64,000 nt of DNA from Campylobacter sp. RM16189 (GCF_012978815.1 NZ_LIWR01000005.1:62001-126000), one strand, 5' to 3'; counted from the stretch's first letter, positions 47,572 to 56,820 are shown. Notes: a model not told the origin generated them from the sequence alone. Numbers and translations: made by a program.

Positions 47572-49192
47572 TCAGAAATCGTATCTTGTGTTAGCAAAAA
47601 ATGTTCTGCCGTCGCCAAAAAATCCCTCTGTATACTCATAAGCCTTATCAAATAGATTATCCACGCCCACATCCACGTTAAGATTTTTTGTAATATTTGC
47701 GATAAATTTTACATTTGTGACCATAAATCCACCAGGTTTAAATGTGCCGTCACTATTGCTTTGTCTGCCTGTTTCGCCCTCTTGGCTTATGTAAAAGCTA
47801 AATTTAGGAGCGATCTTAAGATCTGCATACAAAAAGCCTTTGTGTTTTGGGATACCCGTTAGATAAACTCCATCTTTGCCTGAATCTGCGTGCATATATG
47901 TGTAGTTTGCGCCCATTTTTAAATTACTCATCAAATTTGCATGAGCTTCGAATTCAAACCCATAGATATCGGAGTTGCCTATATTTTGAAATTGTCCAAT
48001 TTTTTTAGGCTTTGTTTGCACTACTATAGTCTCAAATTTCTTTCTGATATCAGAATAAAATATTGCGGCATTAAGCCTAAAATCATCACCGAACTTCTTA
48101 CTATACCCAACTTCATAGTGATATGCCTCTTCAGCTTTCAAATCAGGATTTGGGATAAATCTACCAAATCTAAACGAGTATCTATCTTTAATGGTTGGAA
48201 GCCTTCTTTTTTTGGCAAAGCTAAGCATAAGATCATCTTCATCTGTAAAGCTATGTTTAAATATGGCTTGATAGTTAAACGATCCGTCTTTTTTGGTTGG
48301 ATGTTCATATAATCTCTTTTTGGCTTTAGGATCGCTCTCCTATGCAGGTATGCCGCAAATACTCTGCTTTGATAGCCTTTCTTGAGTCATAACTTATACC
48401 TGTTGTTAAATTAGTTCTATCAGAAAAGAAGTAAGTATGCTCGAGAGCAAGCGATAATGTCTCATCCTCATATCTTTGCACAGGTACGCCTATATCACTT
48501 TCTCTATGCACATCCCTTTTGTAGCTTGGTGCAAATTTAAGGATATTATTTTCGCCTATATTTGCTCCAACCTCAAATCCAAATACGTAAGTATAGTCAT
48601 TGTATTTACTTTTGAAACCTCTTTTGCCAGGTGCCGATTGGTTAAAATTACTATCGCTCATATTGTGAAGCGAGTTTTTAAACTTATCATAGTATGCTTT
48701 TGACTTGACACCGGCCCTTGCTCCGTAACCCAAAGAGGCCTCGAGCTCTCTTGTGGGCTTTAAACTTACTATATTTATAGCGCCGCCAAGAGCGTTTGGT
48801 CCGTACAAAACACTACTTGCACCTTTGCTTATATCTATACGAGAAAGATCGTAAGTGGTAAATCTACTTAAATCCATGTTGCCGTCATATGGCACATAAA
48901 CCGGGATTCCGTCTATATACACAGGGATCTGAGTAGAGCCAAATCCTCTAATGGACATTGAAGTCTCATTTCTCGCATAAGCTCCGCCTCTTAAACTAAC
49001 TCCGGGGACAAATTTTGCCACATCGCTAACTGTTTTGGCGTTATTTATCTGGATAGATTTTTTATTTACCACCGAAACATTAGGGCTTGACACGCTTTCA
49101 TCCTTTGCGGTAACTTCGACTACGCCGAGATTAAAAATTTCAGCATGCAAGCAGACACAGAGTGCAGCACTCAAAGCTATAGATTTTTTCAC
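47572..49192 (-). pseudogene. TonB-dependent outer-membrane receptor, frameshifted
   Basis: The 5' part (48326-49192, 288 residues) has a signal peptide, a plug domain with VSDVAKFVPGV, IRGFG and GASSVLYGPNALGGAINIV, and the first barrel strands. The 3' part, in another frame, starts near 48340, reads DPKAKKRLYEHP and ends with the terminal aromatic NTRYDF. The two frames meet at a GGAGAGCGATCC stretch near 48336-48345. The joined length (about 540 residues) is shorter than the usual 650-750, so an internal deletion is likely as well as a frameshift. The ligand is unknown; iron-siderophore or haem are typical. As written it cannot make an intact receptor. Confidence 0.85.
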
Positions 49193-49240
49193 AAAATCCT
49201 CATTAAATTAAAATTTTATATTGATATAATGCCTATTTTT

Positions 49241-49283
49241 AAATTAAAATATATTTAATAATTATTAGATTATATTTTAATTT
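49241..49283. promoter_or_regulatory. 43-bp AT-rich inverted repeat upstream of TonB receptor
   Basis: Two 13-bp arms, AAATTAAAATATA at 49241-49253 and its exact complement at 49271-49283, flank an inner 12-bp palindrome, TAATAATTATTA at 49256-49267. The element lies 49 bases before the receptor start and 116 bases before the divergent antitoxin gene. Its TAAT-rich character would suit a Fur-type operator for a receptor gene, but this is a guess. AT-rich genomes make such repeats more often by chance. Confidence 0.45.
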
Positions 49284-49366
49284 GTGTTTTTAAAAATCGA
49301 TTTGAATTCTTATAATTTGATGCCATTTTCTCTAATTTAGCCGAATTTAAAGGCTTATTTGTTATA

Positions 49367-49390
49367 TTTTATGTAAAATTTTACATAAAA
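49367..49390. promoter_or_regulatory. Perfect 24-bp palindrome, probable antitoxin operator
   Basis: The half site TTTTATGTAAAA is followed directly by its exact reverse complement, ending eight bases before the antitoxin ATG. The core ATGTAAAATTTTACAT has the TGTA...TACA form seen in operators of YefM/Phd-type antitoxins. Bound protein or an RNA hairpin here would cover the ribosome site, so autorepression is plausible. Confidence 0.6.
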
Positions 49391-49398
49391 GAGCAAAA

Positions 49399-49629
49399 AT
49401 GACTACATTTAGCAAAGATGAAATTTATACCGCAACCGAAGTCGTTAGAAATTTTAGCGCCGTACTTACCAAAGTAGGCTCGGCTCAGATAAAGCGAGCC
49501 GTGATCGTAAAAAATAATAAATTTGAAGCGGTCTTACTTAATATGGCCGAATATGAGCGATTATGCGAGGTCGTGGAGGTGTTACAAGCTATTTACTCAT
49601 CAAGAAAAAAGGGTGAAAATGGCGAGTAA
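49399..49629 (+). CDS. Phd/YefM-like antitoxin, no toxin partner seen
   Basis: This 76-residue protein fits the Phd/YefM antitoxin fold: an N-terminal DNA-binding part (TATEVVRNFSAVL), a strand pair (AVIVKNNKFEAVLLN) and the helix MAEYERLCEVV. AAGAG precedes the ATG. Such proteins usually sit in front of a toxin gene, but the next frame, overlapping by 11 bases, is an alpha/beta hydrolase with no RelE or Doc features. A small protein of this kind before the hydrolase-murF pair also appears in related genomes, so it may have become a stand-alone regulator. Confidence 0.7.
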   Translation: MTTFSKDEIYTATEVVRNFSAVLTKVGSAQIKRAVIVKNNKFEAVLLNMAEYERLCEVVEVLQAIYSSRKKGENGE

Positions 49630-50362
49630 GGATATCAAATTCGGCGGTAAAATTTACACCATAAGCTATGAAATTTTAAATTTATCATCTAGTCCCGCCA
49701 TAGTATTTTTACACGGCTGGGGGGCGAATAAGGAAATAATGAAAAAGGCTTTCGGTAAATTTCTAAACGATTTTAAACACGTTTATATCGATATGCCGGG
49801 CTTTGGCGCGTCAAACATGCACGAAGATCTTTATACGAAAGATTATGCCGAGATTATGAGGCTGTTTTTGAAAGAGATAAATATCACTCCAACTCTTATC
49901 GTCGGACACTCGTTTGGCGGAAAGGTTGCAACCTTGCTTAAGCCTGCAAATTTAGCTCTTTTAAGCAGTGCGGGCATAGTTACCAAAAAGCCGTTTTTCG
50001 TGAGGTTTAAAATCGCCATTTTTAAAATTTTAAAAGCTCTTGGATTTGGCTTTTTATATAAATTTTTTGCCACAAAAGACGTAAAAGGCATGAGCAAGCA
50101 GATGTATGAAACGCTTAAAAACGTAGTTAATGAGGATTTTACGAATAAATTTAAAGAATACAAGGGCAGGGCGCTTATATTTTGGGGGGAAGATGATAGT
50201 GCAACTCCGCTAAAAAGCGGCGAGAGGATACATAGCCTCATATCAAACAGTGATTTTCATCCGCTTAAGGGCGATCACTTTTTCTTTTTGCTTCATGCAA
50301 GATACATCAGCGGCGTTATCGATTCTGAGCTAAATTTAAATGAGAAAGAGGAGCTAAAATGA
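49619..50362 (+). CDS. Alpha/beta hydrolase
   Basis: This 247-residue protein has the hydrolase features FLHGWGANKE (oxyanion loop) and the nucleophile elbow GHSFGGK, a C-terminal Asp in WGEDDSATP and the His in KGDHFFF. The substrate is unknown. The frame is open from 49523, but ATG 49619 begins the recognisable domain and overlaps the antitoxin gene. It overlaps the murF start by four bases, which suggests coupled expression with cell-wall synthesis. Confidence 0.85.
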   Translation: MASKDIKFGGKIYTISYEILNLSSSPAIVFLHGWGANKEIMKKAFGKFLNDFKHVYIDMPGFGASNMHEDLYTKDYAEIMRLFLKEINITPTLIVGHSFGGKVATLLKPANLALLSSAGIVTKKPFFVRFKIAIFKILKALGFGFLYKFFATKDVKGMSKQMYETLKNVVNEDFTNKFKEYKGRALIFWGEDDSATPLKSGERIHSLISNSDFHPLKGDHFFFLLHARYISGVIDSELNLNEKEELK

Positions 50363-51807
50363 GCGAGAATTTAACTCAAATTTTAACAAGCGGCGGATTG
50401 ATTATTACTCACTCTTTATTTACTCTTGCGATCGGATTTTATCTTATCACCTGCTTGCAGTGGTTTTCGTACAAATTCGAGCGTGTGCTGTTTCACTTCA
50501 CAAAGCCTGCTTGGCACGTATTTTTTGCGATAGTTCCTGTTGTGCTTTACTATACGACGGGCAAGTTTTTTTGGATATATTTTTACTTTTCGATGGTGCC
50601 AAGTCTATATCTTTGGCATAAAAGGCTTGATAAGAAGCTAGTTTTTACCCCAAGAGTTAAGCGATTTTTCATCATACTTATAATCGCCTTGGTGCTTGAA
50701 AATATATTTTGCTACATCTCGGTTAAGTGTCAAAATTTAGGGGTTATACTTCCGCTTGCAATTTCATTTATACTTAGCTTTATGCTTGAGAAGATGAATT
50801 TTAAGATGTATGAAAAAGCGGCTTTAAAAAAGCTTGAAAACATGAAAGAGCTTAAAATCGTTCTGATAACGGCAAGTTTTGGCAAGACAAGCATTAAAAA
50901 TTTTTTGTTTGAAATTTTAAAAGATGATTTTAAGTGCCACAAAACTCCTCGCAGCGTAAATACCCTAGCAGGCTTGATCCAAGACGTGAATTCAAATATT
51001 GCTAGCGACACGCAAATTTACATCGCCGAAGCAGGGGCTAGACTGAAGGGCGATATAGCTGAAATCACCGCGTTTTTACGTCCTCAAATCGTAATCGTAG
51101 GCGAAATAGGGGCTCAGCACATAGAGTATTTCAAAACGCTTGAAAATATCCGCACAACCAAGCTTGAAGCGCTTGGATCAAAGCGACTCGAAAAAGCCTT
51201 CGTGCATAGCTCAACACTGGCAAAAGAGAGCGAAAAAATAGAAATTTTTGATAAGAATTTAAATGAGATAGAAGCAAATTTAGAAGGTGTAAAATTTAGC
51301 CTTGATGGGTTTAAATTCAGCTCCCCGCTGCTTGGTAAATTTAACTGCGCAAATTTAGCAGCCTGCATAAAAACCGCTCTTTATCTAGGGCTTAAAGCGG
51401 ACAAAATACAAAACCTAATATCCAAGCTTAAAAACGTCGAGCATAGACTGCAGCGCATTGATGCTGGAGGTAAAATCATCATAGATGATAGCTTTAATGG
51501 AAATTTTAACGGTATGAGTGCATCTTATGAGCTTGTTGCAAGCTATGAGGGCCGAAAAGTGCTTATAACGCCCGGAATAGTAGAGAGTACCGCGGAAGAT
51601 AATGAAAAACTAAGCAAGATCATAAATGAAATTTTTGATGTAGTGATGATATCAAGCTCTTTAAATGCGGCTTCCTTACTAAAATATCTAACAAAACCAA
51701 AGATAATCATTATCAAAGACAAGGCTAAAATGCAAGAGATACTTGCTCAAAATACAAGAGCAGGGGATCTGATACTATTTTCAAATGATGCACCTGGTTT
51801 TATGTAG
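50359..51807 (+). CDS. murF: Membrane-anchored MurF-type ligase
   Basis: This Mur ligase adds D-Ala-D-Ala to the UDP-MurNAc-tripeptide. The 482-residue protein differs from textbook MurF by an N-terminal membrane part of about 145 residues with four or five helices. The ATP loop is TASFGKTSIKN (about 174-184), followed by the AEAGAR segment, and DDSFNGNFNGM lies in the C-terminal domain. The usual MurF substrate-recognition domain appears replaced by the membrane segment. The pairing with ddl in this region supports the assignment. Confidence 0.85.
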   Translation: MSENLTQILTSGGLIITHSLFTLAIGFYLITCLQWFSYKFERVLFHFTKPAWHVFFAIVPVVLYYTTGKFFWIYFYFSMVPSLYLWHKRLDKKLVFTPRVKRFFIILIIALVLENIFCYISVKCQNLGVILPLAISFILSFMLEKMNFKMYEKAALKKLENMKELKIVLITASFGKTSIKNFLFEILKDDFKCHKTPRSVNTLAGLIQDVNSNIASDTQIYIAEAGARLKGDIAEITAFLRPQIVIVGEIGAQHIEYFKTLENIRTTKLEALGSKRLEKAFVHSSTLAKESEKIEIFDKNLNEIEANLEGVKFSLDGFKFSSPLLGKFNCANLAACIKTALYLGLKADKIQNLISKLKNVEHRLQRIDAGGKIIIDDSFNGNFNGMSASYELVASYEGRKVLITPGIVESTAEDNEKLSKIINEIFDVVMISSSLNAASLLKYLTKPKIIIIKDKAKMQEILAQNTRAGDLILFSNDAPGFM

Positions 51808-52595
51808 AAATTTGGACTTTGATGAAAACTAATTTGTAAAGTCCTTATTTCAAGTGGTGTGGATATTTATATCAGAGAAGCTTTGCAGATTAAAATTGCT
51901 ATGTTTAAAATAATTTAATATAGGGCTTAAAAATTTATGCCATGCAGCAAACAAACTCTATACTTTGCCTCTTTGATGCTTTTTGTTTCTAGTTTATTTG
52001 ATTATTTGCCGTTTTTTGTCAGAGCCGCCTTATTGCCAAATTAAATAGCGTCATTGACGTTTATCTTATAAATTTCTTCAAGATTTACTCCTAATTAAGT
52101 AAAAGATATCCTGCAAACCATATTTTAGCAATTATGCTTTTGTTGTCTCTTTTTCACCGCTATTAGCATCTATAACAAAAGTCTTTTTGCATTAAAATAA
52201 TAAGCATAGCCACCGTAGATTCTAAAAGTATCAAAAATATAGCCGATATCAAAAACCCATACAAGAACTTTTCTGCACCTAAAAAGACTACAAAAAGGTT
52301 AAATACAAACTATTTTTACTATTTTGTATTGAAAACTATAATTTTCAAATTAATATTTATATTTTCAAGATACGCTTTTCGAATATAAATCAAAGCTCTA
52401 TATATACGATATTTTATAAACTTTACATTTTGTATATTTTAAATTTATCCATTAAATTTAATGTGATATTTTACGCTTGATTTCATATATTTTTCTATAT
52501 ATTAACAAAAACCTTCTCTTTTATAAAATTCCTAAAAATTAAATTTATGCAACTAATGATAAAATAAACTTTGAAAAAACTAAGGAGAGTATAAA
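51808..52595. other. 788-bp region with no intact gene
   Basis: The region is very AT-rich. I find no complete gene, tRNA or insertion sequence. On the minus strand around 52180-52320, about 46 codons without a stop encode a hydrophobic peptide (FLGAEKFLYGFLIS, then an FLILLEST helix) ending in FCYRC. This looks like a remnant of a membrane protein. The last 40 bases carry the promoter-like AT stretch and AAGGAG ribosome site of the methyltransferase gene. Confidence 0.4.
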
Positions 52596-54140
52596 ATGGA
52601 AATAAAACATATCGAAGAAAGCTACGATAGCATACCTTATGTATCACAATCTTTCAAATATTCCCACCCTCATAAATTAGAAGCTATAGCAAAACTTTTG
52701 TTGCTTGATCCACCTAATGCTTCAAAGGCAAAAATTTTAGAGATAGGATGTTCTTTTGGTGGAAATTTGATACCTTTTGCCCTGAATAATCAAGAAGCAA
52801 CATTGGTTGGAGTTGATTTATCCGGCACCCAGATAGAAAAAGGAAATAAGATTATTAGTGAAATTGGAATAGAAAATTTAAAACTATATCAAAAAGATAT
52901 ATGCGAAATGAGCGATGAACTAGGAAAGTTTGATTACATAATAGCTCACGGTGTATACAGCTGGGTTCCAAAAGAAGTGCAAGACGCTATTTTAAAGACT
53001 ATAAAAAATTTACTATCCACAAATGGAATCGCTTACGTATCTTACAATACTTACCCTGGGTGGAAAAACAAGTCGATTATAAGAGATTTTATTGATATTT
53101 TTATGCCAAAAAATAAATTTTCCCCGCAAGAACAAGTTAAATTTTTAAGAGAAAATCTGAAATTTCTAAAAAGTTATATGAGCGCTATAGGTTTTTCTGA
53201 CAAACAAAAAAACCTCATAAGCACCATAGACAGCTTAGATACGAATGATGACAGTTATATATTTCACGAGTATTTTGAAATTTTCAATGATCCTTGCTTT
53301 TTTTATGAATTTATAGAACATATAGAAAAATATGAGCTTGGCTATCTTGTTGATTCTAATCTAATATTTTCCTTAAATAACACACATGATCAGCAGCTAT
53401 CAGGCATAGTTAAAAATTTTAATAATATGGAGCCAAGAATAGCCATAGAGCAATTCTTTGATTTTACGACAGGGATGTCCTTTAGAAGAAGTATCATAAC
53501 ACATAAGGAAAATTTAGCGAAAGCAAGACTTGATAAAACATTTAGTAAAAAAGTTTTAGATGAGCTAAATTTACTCGGATCATTTACGATTAAGGACAAT
53601 AAAATATTTGATTCGAAAAATAAAGAGATAAATAGTAGAGTGATAAAAATAGTAAATATTTTAAACTCATCCTTCCCTTCTACAATCTCTATCAAAGATA
53701 TTGTGGAGATGTTTGATGAAAATGATAAAAATCAAGTTTATGCAGATATTGTATCGCTGATCATTAACGATAGCGTGGATATACTACCAAATCCCATAGT
53801 TTGCGTTAAATACAACCCCGGAAAAAGCAAAATAAAAGATACCTATAAAAGATACATTAAATATTTTTTGAATAACGATGAGCGAATAATATCATTTTCC
53901 AACTATCTAAACGAAATAATAGGAAAATTTGCCAAAGAAGAATTTGAGATAATGCTAGCCTTTGACGGACAAAACAGCATAAAAGATATCAAAAGACTAC
54001 TGAAAGAAAAAAATATACAGATGCAAAGAAGAAATGAAAAAGGAGAGCTTGAAATAGTAGATAAAAATGAAGCAGTAGACATCTATATAGTCGGACTCAT
54101 TGAAAAGATGGTCAGAAATAATATGTTTGAGTTAATTTAG
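52596..54140 (+). CDS. SAM methyltransferase with regulatory domain (PKMT-like)
   Basis: This 514-residue protein has a class I methyltransferase domain (motif I ILEIGCSFGGN, about 49-59; GVYSWVP near 126-132). A methyltransferase-regulatory-type domain (about 215-300) and a helical C-terminal domain follow. The architecture matches the protein-lysine methyltransferases of Rickettsia outer-membrane proteins, but the substrate here is unknown. A strong AAGGAG site precedes the ATG. The gene stands alone: the region upstream is empty, and downstream genes are on the other strand, with sixA sharing the last four bases of its stop. Confidence 0.82.
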   Translation: MEIKHIEESYDSIPYVSQSFKYSHPHKLEAIAKLLLLDPPNASKAKILEIGCSFGGNLIPFALNNQEATLVGVDLSGTQIEKGNKIISEIGIENLKLYQKDICEMSDELGKFDYIIAHGVYSWVPKEVQDAILKTIKNLLSTNGIAYVSYNTYPGWKNKSIIRDFIDIFMPKNKFSPQEQVKFLRENLKFLKSYMSAIGFSDKQKNLISTIDSLDTNDDSYIFHEYFEIFNDPCFFYEFIEHIEKYELGYLVDSNLIFSLNNTHDQQLSGIVKNFNNMEPRIAIEQFFDFTTGMSFRRSIITHKENLAKARLDKTFSKKVLDELNLLGSFTIKDNKIFDSKNKEINSRVIKIVNILNSSFPSTISIKDIVEMFDENDKNQVYADIVSLIINDSVDILPNPIVCVKYNPGKSKIKDTYKRYIKYFLNNDERIISFSNYLNEIIGKFAKEEFEIMLAFDGQNSIKDIKRLLKEKNIQMQRRNEKGELEIVDKNEAVDIYIVGLIEKMVRNNMFELI

Positions 54141-54631
54141 TCCTTATGTTTTTTTGGATAGTCAAAAAACAAAGCGCGATTTGAATGCTCTTTAATATCT
54201 TTAAAAGAGTATTCAAATTCTATGCAAAATATCCCGCAAGTAGGGATATTGCCTATTACGGCATCGCTTAGAAGCTCGCAAATTTCAGTTATAGTGTCAT
54301 TGTGCGATACGATAAATACGCTATTTAGCCTATCATCAAGCCCTCTTATAAACTCAAGCATATCGCTCACACTAGCCTCGTAAAACATATCTATAAACTC
54401 TATTTTACCTTTAAATTTAACGGCGTCAGCCATCTTGCTAGCAGTTTTTGCGCAGCGTTTTGCAGGACTTGAAAAGATCGCATCCACCCTCACCTTATGC
54501 TTTTTAAGCCTATCGCACATCAAAGCCAAATCTTTCTTGCCTCGTTCGTTTAGATCGCGTTCAAAGTCGTTTTCATAGTCTTTTTGAGCTGCTTTTGCAT
54601 GCCTTATAAAGTAAATTTTTTTCATATTCAC
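54137..54631 (-). CDS. sixA: Phosphohistidine phosphatase SixA
   Basis: This 164-residue histidine phosphatase has the RHA motif YFIRHAKAAQ (His11) and the second catalytic His in IVSHNDT. SixA-type enzymes remove phosphate from histidine in phosphorelay or PTS proteins. The target in this organism is not known. A second ATG two codons in could be the true start. Confidence 0.85.
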   Translation of the reverse strand: MNMKKIYFIRHAKAAQKDYENDFERDLNERGKKDLALMCDRLKKHKVRVDAIFSSPAKRCAKTASKMADAVKFKGKIEFIDMFYEASVSDMLEFIRGLDDRLNSVFIVSHNDTITEICELLSDAVIGNIPTCGIFCIEFEYSFKDIKEHSNRALFFDYPKKHKD

Positions 54632-54633
54632 TC

Positions 54634-55449
54634 CTATTTATACGCCCTATTTTTGGCTATTTGCTTGATGCGCTCTATCTCTAAAGCGCTAAATCCGGAC
54701 TTTAATCTAGCCTCTTCGTTTAGCTCCCTGCTTTGCATAAATGAATTTGGATAAATTCTCTTAACGATAGCGATATATTCGTTTGGATCGACGTTTCTAC
54801 GCTCACACTCAAATTTAAACCACCTATCGCCCTTGCTTACGTGTGAAATTTCTTCATCCAAAATCACTTGCAAAATCTCTTTTAAAGCAGCTTTCGTATC
54901 GTCATTTTCAAGTTTTTTAAGCATAAAAGCATTTGCATCAAGTCCGTTTGCCTCCATGTATCTTGGAAGCACAGCCATACGCTCAAGCAATGAGTTTTCA
55001 GTCATCTTAAGTGCTATAAAAAGCCCGTTATGCACCTGCATATCGCCGTATTTTACACCAAAATTTTGCATATATTTTTCAATCATCTCAAAGTGCCTTA
55101 TCTCATCTTCAGCCACCTCAAGCCAGTCGTCATAATAACGCCTAGGAAGACCTCGGAAGCGATAAGCCGCATCAAGCGCTATATCTATGGCGCTATATTC
55201 GATATGAGCGATCGAGTGAAGGAAGGCTGCGTCTTTGTTTTGTTTGCTTGATTTTTTATCCAGATTTTTCATCTCTACTACGTCGCAAAATTTGGCGTAG
55301 CTTGGCTCTTTAAGCTCTAAAATTTCACCATCATCAACTATCTCGTAATGCCCTGCTTTGTAGTCACTATAAAATCTCTTAAATTTGGCAAATTTCTTAT
55401 CTTTGTCGCCACAGAGTAAAATTTCACCAAGTTCTTTAAAAAATCTCAT
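54634..55449 (-). CDS. DUF455 ferritin-like protein
   Basis: This 271-residue protein has a ferritin-like four-helix region with carboxylate/His pairs (HIEYSAIDIALD, DEIRHFEMI, DEEISHV), as in DUF455 proteins related to the MiaE-type diiron fold. The function is unproven. The frame is open to 55509, but ATG 55449 overlaps the rhomboid stop as ATGA and starts the recognisable MRFFKEL, so I choose it. Confidence 0.85.
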   Translation of the reverse strand: MRFFKELGEILLCGDKDKKFAKFKRFYSDYKAGHYEIVDDGEILELKEPSYAKFCDVVEMKNLDKKSSKQNKDAAFLHSIAHIEYSAIDIALDAAYRFRGLPRRYYDDWLEVAEDEIRHFEMIEKYMQNFGVKYGDMQVHNGLFIALKMTENSLLERMAVLPRYMEANGLDANAFMLKKLENDDTKAALKEILQVILDEEISHVSKGDRWFKFECERRNVDPNEYIAIVKRIYPNSFMQSRELNEEARLKSGFSALEIERIKQIAKNRAYK

Positions 55450-55982
55450 AAAATTCTCGCTTTCATTGCAAAATACCCTACTGCAAAGCCTATTATATGT
55501 GCATACCAAGCGACATTTACGCCCATCATCAAAGGCACGAAACTCATAAGCAAAATAGCTATTAAAAGCCCTTTGGCACTGCTTCTATCAAGAAATGCCA
55601 TGATGCCAAGAAGCACGCTTATGGCTCCGCTTGCTCCGACTAAATTTATAATATTGTTTCCAAAAACAAATGAGTAGTATATATAGATAAAACTTAGGAT
55701 TGAGGTTAAAATTCCACCCAGTATATATAAAATAGTAAATTTAAAACCGCCAAAATATCGCTCCAAAAGACCGCCAAACTGAAAAAGAACCGCCATATTC
55801 ATAAGCAGGTGAGTTAAATTTCCGTGCATAAACATCGAGCTTAGTGGTTGCCAGAAAAAATTTTGATCTAAAAGTAGCAAATTTAGCCCGAAAACCAAAT
55901 TTAAATCACTATCTTGAATAATGAAATTTATAAGAAAATATACCAAACAGTTAAAAGCTATCAAAAAAGAGGTTACATACAA
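55446..55982 (-). CDS. Rhomboid family intramembrane serine protease
   Basis: This 178-residue protein has about six membrane helices. The catalytic Ser is in GASGA (Ser118) and the His in AHIIGFAVG (His162), completing the dyad. The N-terminal HGNLTHLLMN motif (His53, Asn55) is also present. Substrates are unknown. It is translationally coupled to the DUF455 gene. Confidence 0.92.
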   Translation of the reverse strand: MYVTSFLIAFNCLVYFLINFIIQDSDLNLVFGLNLLLLDQNFFWQPLSSMFMHGNLTHLLMNMAVLFQFGGLLERYFGGFKFTILYILGGILTSILSFIYIYYSFVFGNNIINLVGASGAISVLLGIMAFLDRSSAKGLLIAILLMSFVPLMMGVNVAWYAHIIGFAVGYFAMKARIL

Positions 55983-56003
55983 TCAAAATCCTTTTAAAAG
56001 CCT

Positions 56004-56690
56004 TTAAATTTTAACTCTGCCAAAGCCTGCAAATCTATTTGAGCTAAGATACGAAGAGTTGCATTTTTTACAATCAACCACATATGAATTTATCTTTTTC
56101 CCAGCTACTTTATGTTTATTTTTTTGAGAGAAATTTATGACTCCTTTTTTACTTTCCTTCCCGGAATGATGTATAAATTCTATAGTTCCATCGCTATATA
56201 TATCGCTTACTATGCCTATATGCGTAATTATTTTTGTCTTTTTATAATTTTTTGTTTTGTTTGTAGTGTTGTTAAAAAATATCAAATCTCCTACTTTTGG
56301 GTTCTCTTGAAAAATCATATCCTGATTTTTATATAGATTAAAAATAGCCTCCGATTTAAAACCATATTTAGTATAAAACTTTTCTAAATTAGCCTCTTTA
56401 AAATATATATTGTTATTTTTCTTATTTATTAAAGATACAAATCCTGAACAATCTTTTCCATTTTTCTTTCCAAGATATCCATTTATCATTTTTGAAATAT
56501 AAGATGCCTTGGCCGCATAATATACTCCAGTATTATCAAATTCTGCAAATTTGATATGAGTTTGATTATCTTTTATTTCTTCTATTGTGTTTGGTATTTG
56601 TTTTTGATCCAAATTCGGAGTTAAGTGAGAACAACCTGATAGAAAAAAGCAGCTTAACATTGTGATTAAAATAGACTTTTTAAATTTCAA
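56004..56690 (-). CDS. NlpC/P60 family lipoprotein
   Basis: This 228-residue protein has a lipobox LSGC (Cys20), so it is membrane-anchored. The NlpC/P60 peptidase domain has the catalytic Cys81 in DCSGFVS, His156 in THIGIV and a third His in FIHHSG (about 173-174). It most likely cuts peptide bonds in peptidoglycan stems. An extra Cys-rich stretch (VDCKKCNSS, about 205-213) lies near the C terminus. Low G+C and many Asn/Lys codons set it slightly apart from its neighbours. Confidence 0.87.
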   Translation of the reverse strand: MKFKKSILITMLSCFFLSGCSHLTPNLDQKQIPNTIEEIKDNQTHIKFAEFDNTGVYYAAKASYISKMINGYLGKKNGKDCSGFVSLINKKNNNIYFKEANLEKFYTKYGFKSEAIFNLYKNQDMIFQENPKVGDLIFFNNTTNKTKNYKKTKIITHIGIVSDIYSDGTIEFIHHSGKESKKGVINFSQKNKHKVAGKKINSYVVDCKKCNSSYLSSNRFAGFGRVKI

Positions 56691-56791
56691 TTTATATCCT
56701 AAGTTTTTATTAAGCGATTAAAATTATATAGATAATTGGGTAAAAAAGGCTTTAAATGACTTAAATTTTCTTTTTATAAGTTAAATTGCGT

Positions 56792-56797
56792 TATAAT
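56792..56797 (+). promoter_or_regulatory. Putative -10 element for murA
   Basis: TATAAT lies 24 bases before the murA ATG, with T-rich DNA upstream in place of a clear -35. AAGGA follows, seven bases before the start codon. Confidence 0.5.
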
Positions 56798-56820
56798 CGC
56801 TATCTTATAAGGATTTAATT

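Noticed and set aside
49399-50362. Complete toxin-antitoxin pair with the hydrolase as toxin
   Set aside because: The downstream protein has a full alpha/beta hydrolase triad and is coupled to murF. It has none of the features of RelE, YoeB or Doc toxins.
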